Origin: an uncultured Clostridia bacterium
Lineage (GTDB): Bacteria; Bacillota; Clostridia; Oscillospirales; Ruminococcaceae
NCBI GenBank assembly: GCA_947588805.1
Contig: CANPYR010000024.1
Location: 1-36,434, forward strand
Reading direction: 5' to 3'
DNA length: 36,434 nucleotides
Part shown: piece after piece, positions 31,609 to 36,434 of the stretch
How positions within the stretch are numbered: position 1 is the stretch's first letter
Layout of the letters: each line of letters begins with the position of its first letter
The notes under the pieces: generated by a model
Told to the model about the DNA's origin: nothing
Seen by the model: the letters and a program-made list of their open reading frames with translations, nothing else
The model's database searches: none
Made by a program: the position numbers and the translations under genes

Positions 31609-32703
31609 TTACACGTTAAATCTGAAAAGAATAACGTCCCCGTCCTGCACTACGTACTCCTTCCCCTCGGAGCGTACAAGTCCTTTTTCCTTCGCGGCGT
31701 TCATGGAGCCGCAAGCCTTAAGATCTTCAAACGCCACCACCTCGGCGCGTATAAAACCTCTCTCGAAGTCGGTGTGGATCTTTCCGGCAGCCTGCGGAGC
31801 TTTCGTGCCCTTCTTTATAGTCCAGGCGCGGCACTCGTCGTGCCCCGCGGTCAGGAAAGATATAAGTCCCAAAAGCGAATACCCCTCTTTTATCACCCTG
31901 TCAAGCCCCGAAACTTCAAGCCCGAGATCCGAAAGAAACATCTTTTTGTCCTCGGGATCCATCTCCGAGATCTCCGCTTCTATCTGCGCGCAGATCGGTA
32001 AAACCGCCGAGCCCTCCGCGTCGGCTATAGCTTTGACCGCCTGATAATTCGGTCTCGTCTCATAGTCGGCCGAAAAATCCCCGTCCGAAAGATTAGCGGC
32101 ATAAATTACCGGCTTCCTTGAAAGAAGCGGGGTGGATTTTATCATCTCCTCCTCTTCCTCGCTGAACTGATAGGAACGCGCCGGCTTGCCGTCCGAAAGA
32201 TGAGCGATAAGCGCTTCGGTCATATCTATATCGGCCTGATATTTCTTATCCCCTTTAAGAGCCTTCTTAGCTCTGTCAAGACGGCGCTCGAGCACTTCAA
32301 GATCCGAAAGAATAAGCTCAAGATCGATGGTCTCTATATCTCTTTTCGGATCCACCGAGCCTTCGACGTGAATAATATCGTCCGATTCAAAACACCTTAC
32401 CACATGAATAATAGCGTCGCACTCCCGGATATTCGCAAGGAATTTATTCCCAAGGCCTTCCCCCTTGGACGCTCCCTTCACAAGCCCCGCTATGTCTACA
32501 AATTCAAGAGTAGCCGGCTTGAAGCTCAGAGTATCGTAAAACTCCGCGAGCCAGTCAAGCCGCTCGTCCGGAACCGATACCACGCCTACGTTCGGCTCGA
32601 TTGTGCAAAACGGATAATTTGCAGACTCCGCTCCCGCATTTGTAAGAGCGTTGAAGAGTGTGCTTTTTCCTACGTTCGGAAGCCCGACCATGCCAAGTTT
32701 CAT
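31609..32703 (-). CDS. ychF: redox-responsive ATPase YchF (OLA1/Obg family)
   Basis: The 364-aa protein is the usual YchF length. YchF binds the ribosome and, unlike other Obg proteins, prefers ATP. Walker A is GLPNVGKST (7-15), then [13 protein letters not shown], the G3-like [20 protein letters not shown], and the altered G4 region AANLSD in place of NKxD, the feature tied to ATP preference. The C-terminus has the TGS-type domain ([29 protein letters not shown]). AGGAG lies upstream of the ATG, and TTGACT-17-TATACT lies further upstream. It leads an operon with the kinase-like gene. Confidence 0.95.
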   Translation of the reverse strand: MKLGMVGLPNVGKSTLFNALTNAGAESANYPFCTIEPNVGVVSVPDERLDWLAEFYDTLSFKPATLEFVDIAGLVKGASKGEGLGNKFLANIRECDAIIHVVRCFESDDIIHVEGSVDPKRDIETIDLELILSDLEVLERRLDRAKKALKGDKKYQADIDMTEALIAHLSDGKPARSYQFSEEEEEMIKSTPLLSRKPVIYAANLSDGDFSADYETRPNYQAVKAIADAEGSAVLPICAQIEAEISEMDPEDKKMFLSDLGLEVSGLDRVIKEGYSLLGLISFLTAGHDECRAWTIKKGTKAPQAAGKIHTDFERGFIRAEVVAFEDLKACGSMNAAKEKGLVRSEGKEYVVQDGDVILFRFNV

Positions 32704-32833
32704 ACCTTTTCTCCTAACCCGAAAGCCTTCCGCTTCCGATAAAACTCACTCGCCGACGGTTTTCTATATTTCCGCGCCGGCGTGAAAACCTTAATTATTT
32801 TATCATTTTTTACTGACTTTTAAGCCATAGTGA

Positions 32834-32862
32834 AGTATATCACAGCGATGAAGAAAAGTCAA
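32834..32862 (-). promoter_or_regulatory. promoter of ychF
   Basis: On the minus strand TTGACT (32857-32862), a 17-nt spacer and TATACT (32834-32839), with a ~130-nt leader. Confidence 0.8.
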
Positions 32863-32932
32863 GAAGTAAACGCAAAAAAGTCGCGTATTGGGGATATTCG
32901 GAGCGGCTATAAGAATTTAAGAATATAAGAAT

Positions 32933-32977
32933 AAAAAACCGGGACCGTGAACGCAATTTACTTCGCTTACGGTCCCG
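32933..32977 (-). terminator. terminator after thrS
   Basis: CGGGACCGT (32940-32948) pairs with ACGGTCCCG (32969-32977), followed on the minus strand by GGTTTTTTA. Confidence 0.88.
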
Positions 32978-33092
32978 ACTGTATTTTTTCAATGCGGCGC
33001 GCTTAATTATTTGTACGCGCTATTTTCGGATACCCGGATTTTTCGCCGCGTGCCGGTCGCTGAGATTCCGACTTCCGTCTATCTTAACTTTT

Positions 33093-34856
33093 TTAAACTC
33101 TGTCTTTTATCTCGGCGGTGATCTTAGCTACGAATTCGTCAAGCGGCATAGATACCGTCTCGGTAGAGTCGAGCTTTCTTACCGATACCGTGCCCTCCTC
33201 GGCTTCCTTCTGTCCTACGATTACCATATACGGCACTCTGTCTACTACCTGAGCTTCTCTTATCATATATCCGATCTTTTCGTTTCTGTCGTCAAGCTCG
33301 GTTCTCACCTTTGCGGCTCTTAGCGTCTCGTAAACCTTGTTTCCGTACTCCGCGCACTTCTCCGATACCAAAAGCACCTTAGCCTGTACCGGCGCTAACC
33401 ATGTCGGGAACTTCCCGGCAAACTGCTCGATAAGGTTTCCTATGAAGCGCTCGAGCGAGCCGAACACCACGCGGTGGATCATTATCGGGCGCTGCTTATC
33501 GCCGTTTTGGTCTACATATTCAAGATTGAAGTTCAGAGGCATCTGGAAGTCAAGCTGAATAGTCCCGCACTGCCAAGATCTTCCGAGACAGTCTTCGATA
33601 TGGAAATCTATCTTCGGACCGTAGAACGCTCCGTCGCCCTCGTTTATCACATAAGGAAGCCCCAATTTTTCAAGAGCGAGCTTAAGACCGTTCGTCGCGG
33701 CTTCCCAGTCCTCGTCGGAACCCATCGAATTCTCGGGACGCGTGGAAAGCTCAACGGTGTACTTGAAGCCGAATTTCTTATACACCTCGTCGATAAGATT
33801 TACCACCCCTATGATCTCGTCGGTGATCTGATCGCGAGTCATGAATATATGCGCGTCGTCCTGAGTGAAGCATCTCACGCGGAAAAGACCGTGCAGAGTG
33901 CCTTTAAGCTCGTGGCGGTGAACAAGACCGAGTTCTCCCATCCTTATCGGCAGATCTCGGTAGGAGTGGGGCTGAGAGCGGTAAACCATTACCCCTCCCG
34001 GGCAGTTCATGGGCTTTACGCAGAAGATCTCGTCGTCTATCGTCGTGGAATACATATTGTCCTTATAGTGATCCCAGTGACCGGAGGTCTCCCAGAGCTT
34101 TCTGCTCATGATCATCGGAGTCTGGACCTCTACGTAGTGGTCGCGGGTATGGATCTCTCTCCAGTAATCCACAAGAGCGTTCTTGATCGCCATCCCCTTA
34201 GGAAGGAAGAACGGGAAGCCCGGAGCTTCCTCCGCGAGCATAAAGAGTCCCATTTCCTTTCCGATCTTTCTGTGATCGCGTTTTTCGGCTTCCTCCAAAA
34301 GCTTGAGATAGTCTTCAAGCTCCTGCTGAGTCTTGAACGCGGTGCCCTTTATTCTTGTGAGCATCTTATTATTCTTATCGTTTTTCCAGTACGCGCCGGA
34401 GACCGCGGTAAGCTTGAAAGCCTTAAGAGCCTTGGTATAGGTGAGGTGCGGGCCTACGCACATATCCACGTAATCCCCCTGCTTATAGAAGCTTATGACA
34501 GCGTCCTCGGGAAGGTCCGCGATATGCTCGGCCTTATACTTTTCGCCGCGCTCGGTCATATACGCCACGGCTTCCTCTCTGGGAAGAATAAACGGCTTGA
34601 TAGGGATATTTTCCTTTACTATCTTTTTCATCTCCGCTTCGATCTTCGGCAGATCGTCCTCGCCCACGGTCTTATCCCCGAGATCTATGTCGTAATAGAA
34701 TCCCGTTTCATTCGCCGGACCGTACGCAAACTTAGCTTCGGGATAAAGGCGCTGAACGGCCTGCGCCAGGATATGCGCGGCGGTGTGCCTTAAAATATGG
34801 AGCTCCTCCTCCTGCAAGGCTTCGCCGACGGTTCCGTTTGAATAGATTACTTTCAT
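33093..34856 (-). CDS. thrS: threonine-tRNA ligase lacking the N-terminal TGS domain
   Basis: The enzyme charges tRNA-Thr with threonine. The 587-aa protein has the editing domain with His24/His28 (HTAAH) and Cys133/His137 (CVGPH). The class II catalytic core has zinc ligands Cys285 (MNCPGG), His336 (DDAHIF) and His461 (MIHRVVFGS), and motif 2 RVRCFTQDDAH. The C-terminal anticodon domain (PVQAKVLLVSEKCAEYGNKV onward) is complete. Canonical ThrRS is ~640 aa; the missing ~50 residues correspond to the TGS domain, so it begins directly before the editing domain. The AGGAGG-preceded ATG confirms the short start. It follows a methyltransferase gene after 27 bp, under a T-box. Confidence 0.96.
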   Translation of the reverse strand: MKVIYSNGTVGEALQEEELHILRHTAAHILAQAVQRLYPEAKFAYGPANETGFYYDIDLGDKTVGEDDLPKIEAEMKKIVKENIPIKPFILPREEAVAYMTERGEKYKAEHIADLPEDAVISFYKQGDYVDMCVGPHLTYTKALKAFKLTAVSGAYWKNDKNNKMLTRIKGTAFKTQQELEDYLKLLEEAEKRDHRKIGKEMGLFMLAEEAPGFPFFLPKGMAIKNALVDYWREIHTRDHYVEVQTPMIMSRKLWETSGHWDHYKDNMYSTTIDDEIFCVKPMNCPGGVMVYRSQPHSYRDLPIRMGELGLVHRHELKGTLHGLFRVRCFTQDDAHIFMTRDQITDEIIGVVNLIDEVYKKFGFKYTVELSTRPENSMGSDEDWEAATNGLKLALEKLGLPYVINEGDGAFYGPKIDFHIEDCLGRSWQCGTIQLDFQMPLNFNLEYVDQNGDKQRPIMIHRVVFGSLERFIGNLIEQFAGKFPTWLAPVQAKVLLVSEKCAEYGNKVYETLRAAKVRTELDDRNEKIGYMIREAQVVDRVPYMVIVGQKEAEEGTVSVRKLDSTETVSMPLDEFVAKITAEIKDRV

Positions 34857-34883
34857 AAAAAATGTCCTCCTATTTATATAGTA

Positions 34884-35693
34884 TTAAACTTTTCTTAAAA
34901 CATACAGCGTGGTGATATCTCCTATTTCGATACCTACGCTCTCGGACTGTTTGCCGAACTCGTTGTCGTATCTGTCCCATTTGTGATAGTACGACTTGTC
35001 GCAGGCTTCGATCTCAAATCCGCACCTTGTAAACATCTCTTTCCAGGTTTCGCCGGGCTTGTCGTCGTAGGGTTTCCAAAGCGGCGGGTCCCACGTTGCA
35101 TAGACCTTTTTGACCGCTTCAATATCCTCCCAACCGTCGCTTTCAATGGCGACAAACCTGCCGCCGTCCTTTAAAACGCGGCGGATTTCCTTCAGCGCTT
35201 TTATCTGACCCTCTTTGCCCGCTCTCGTTGAAGAAACTCCGATGTAGCTGGTAACGTTTTCAAAAGCGCCGTCAACAAGCGGGATATCCAGGACGCTGAA
35301 CTGGGCAAGACTGATATTGCAGTCGCGCATATCCCTGTTTAAATACTCGCGCCAGGATTTAATAAGTATCGAGCAAGCGTCGGTCGCCAAACAGCCAAGC
35401 TTCGGATTGCTGCCTAAAATTATCGGAGCAAGACCCATTCCCGGACCGCATGCGATCTCCAAAAACGGCTCGGTCACATCGGAAAACAGTCTGCGGACCT
35501 CGTCAAAGATCTCTTTGAGGACGGGGCCTTCATGCTGCTTATCATACCATGTGTTACGGAAGCAGCTGTCGAGCCAATAGTCGCGGTCCTCTTCATCAAA
35601 TTGGTCGCCGTCGGCGTCGGTATCGTAATAGTAATCGCCGCGGATCACTTTTTCGGGCGGGCGGTTGAATAAGCCGGAAAATAAATCGTTCAT
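34884..35693 (-). CDS. class I SAM-dependent methyltransferase
   Basis: The 269-aa protein has the Rossmann SAM-binding motif FLEIACGPGMGLAPIIL (~91-107), an acidic post-I position in CLATDA, and motif-like FENVTSYIGVSSTRAGKEGQ, LKEIRRVLKDGGRFVAIESD and TRCGFEIEAC, typical of Methyltransf_11/25 proteins. The substrate is unknown. GAGGAGG lies 6 nt before ATG 35693; an earlier in-frame start falls in the T-box terminator region and is rejected. It lies between a threonine T-box and thrS, so its expression should rise when uncharged tRNA-Thr accumulates. Whether it acts in translation or was inserted there by chance is not clear. Confidence 0.85.
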   Translation of the reverse strand: MNDLFSGLFNRPPEKVIRGDYYYDTDADGDQFDEEDRDYWLDSCFRNTWYDKQHEGPVLKEIFDEVRRLFSDVTEPFLEIACGPGMGLAPIILGSNPKLGCLATDACSILIKSWREYLNRDMRDCNISLAQFSVLDIPLVDGAFENVTSYIGVSSTRAGKEGQIKALKEIRRVLKDGGRFVAIESDGWEDIEAVKKVYATWDPPLWKPYDDKPGETWKEMFTRCGFEIEACDKSYYHKWDRYDNEFGKQSESVGIEIGDITTLYVLRKV

Positions 35694-35727
35694 CGAAAAC
35701 CTCCTCTTTTTTGACAGCGTGGGAAAC

Positions 35728-35940
35728 AAAAACGCCCCATAAGCGCTTTCGGCTCATGGGGCGGCAAAAGCCGCGGTTCCACCCAAGTTTGTAACTCAAA
35801 AGCCGGGTAACGGCGGCAGCCGGCGCTTATTAGGCGCGCTCGGGGAACGGTAGCCTTTTTGCCGAAGCTCTGCGCCTATTCCACCCTCCGGCGCTCTCTG
35901 CAAAAGTTTCAAGCAAGGCCTTTCCCTTCATAGCTTTTTA
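35728..35940 (-). promoter_or_regulatory. T-box riboswitch, threonine-specific
   Basis: On the minus strand the leader carries the T-box sequence TTGGGTGGAACCGCGG (35771-35786). The terminator stem CGCCCCAT/ATGGGGCG (35733-35763) follows, with a T-run on the minus strand. A GGGAA...TTCCC helix in Stem I brackets an ACC triplet (35849-35851), a Thr codon well placed as specifier. Binding of uncharged tRNA-Thr would favour the antiterminator and let transcription enter the methyltransferase-thrS operon. Confidence 0.9.
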
Positions 35941-35943
35941 TTA

Positions 35944-35972
35944 ATTCTATCATAAAACGCAGAGTTTGTCAA
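35944..35972 (-). promoter_or_regulatory. promoter of the T-box operon
   Basis: TTGACA (35967-35972), a 17-nt spacer and TAGAAT (35944-35949) on the minus strand. Confidence 0.85.
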
Positions 35973-35979
35973 GGGGGAG

Positions 35980-36121
35980 GGGGACGTTAGATGTGGCCAA
36001 GGCGGCCACATCAAGAATACAGAAGTCAGAAGTCAGATGTCAGAACTTCAAGGCGTCGCCTATGGCGACGATTTTAAAAATAATGAATAATGCGGGCGAT
36101 TTAGACACTCCCGGGGACGTT
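35980..36121. repeat. 125-bp mobile-type repeat with flanking direct repeats, copy 2
   Basis: The core 35989-36113 matches 23552-23676 with two substitutions. GGGGACGTT occurs at both edges (35980-35988 and 36113-36121). It lies between the T-box operon promoter and an ISAs1 remnant. Confidence 0.85.
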
Positions 36122-36140
36122 TCACGGCAATCGCTGTGTA

Positions 36141-36365
36141 AGTCCTGGCCATTTAATTATTGTCAGTGCTATCGACTGTAACAAGATTTACGGGACGGAG
36201 CTTTTCGGCTTGAAGCGCGAGGAATGGTTAAAAAGCTTTCTGACGTTTGAAAACGGTACCCCGTCGTACGATACGTTTGGGGATATTTTTGCGGTGATAG
36301 ACCCGGAACAGATGCGGCAGTGTTTGATTGAGTGGACAGAAGGCAATCGTGAGAAGATTAGATAA
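36141..36365 (+). pseudogene. ISAs1 family transposase remnant
   Basis: The frame reads SPGHLIIVSAIDCNKIYG, then LFGLKREEWLKSFLTFENGT and PSYDTFGDIFAVIDPEQMRQ, ending NREKIR and TAA. This matches the N-terminal associated domain of ISAs1 (H-repeat) transposases (KxxWLxxFLxxENGxPSxDT). The start is missing, and the whole DDE catalytic part is absent after the stop at 36363. The last ~70 bases of the window hold no gene; a TGTCCCCGCACTTCTGG string there could be the end of another element, but I cannot confirm it. Confidence 0.75.
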
Positions 36366-36434
36366 GGTACAATATCTTTCGCAAAAAGAAAAAGGACAAA
36401 AATATAGACATGTCCCCGCACTTCTGGTAGAATG

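Noticed and set aside
33474-34793. 439-codon open frame on the + strand opposite thrS
   Set aside because: It is antisense to a clear thrS gene, has no ribosome site, and its product shows no recognisable domain; codon bias of thrS explains it.
4783-36045. CRISPR array suggested by recurring TCAGAA units
   Set aside because: Units are ~7-8 nt, spacing is not regular at 60-70 nt, no spacers and no cas genes; it is a dispersed tract.

Overview
The window looks like a chromosomal segment of an anaerobic Firmicute, probably an uncultured gut clostridium of the Oscillospirales/Christensenellales kind. This is inferred from strong AGGAGG-type ribosome binding sites, TTGACA-17-TATAAT promoters, T-rich hairpin terminators, a threonine T-box, a YloU/YloV (FakA) pair, DUF4830 and a RadC-like protein. 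No rRNA, tRNA or CRISPR array was found.

Layout. 1-3420 is an accessory patch: the N-terminal part of a Schlafen/AlbA_2-type regulator running off the left edge, a remnant of a large serine recombinase, and a 661-aa fusion of a phospholipase-D-like nuclease domain to a P-loop ATPase with its own promoter. 3836-6338 holds an ArgC-like protein that lacks the expected catalytic Cys and His, then the HflX GTPase. 6815-7710 is a frameshifted alpha/beta hydrolase. 7988-10025 is the YloU-YloV/FakA pair. 10398-13846 is a heterodimeric ABC exporter with one degenerate ATP site. 13949-15718 has a DUF4830 protein and a RadC-like protein without its JAMM motif. 15949-22593 has a GH94 phosphorylase, a CatB-type acetyltransferase, an AlkZ-related protein and a GH43 lipoprotein. 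22682-25194 has a second hydrolase, a small DUF1648 membrane protein, and an Rrf2 regulator with a cupin gene under a palindromic operator. 25560-28546 encodes an XRE regulator and an ECF sigma factor with a very long C-terminal extension. 28733-30223 is a membrane-anchored GH43 enzyme. The right part, on the minus strand, carries ychF plus a degenerate histidine-kinase-like gene, then a Thr T-box leader, a methyltransferase and thrS. The window ends in an ISAs1-type transposase remnant.

How the genes work together. The GH94 phosphorylase and two secreted GH43 enzymes suggest use of plant or host glycans. HflX, YchF and ThrS serve translation. YloV/FakA supports uptake of exogenous fatty acids.

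The most unusual content is between the genes. There is a family of structured, repeated intergenic elements: (i) a 118-bp stem-loop present twice, with three compensated base-pair changes in its stem; (ii) a three-armed cloverleaf of GC-rich hairpins closed by an outer stem, seen three times; (iii) a 125-bp element present twice with 123 identical positions, each copy bracketed by a 9-12 bp direct repeat; (iv) many purine-rich TCAGAAGTCAGAAATCAGA tracts that join these modules. I consider this modular repeat family the best candidate for something undescribed; the PLD-ATPase fusion is second.
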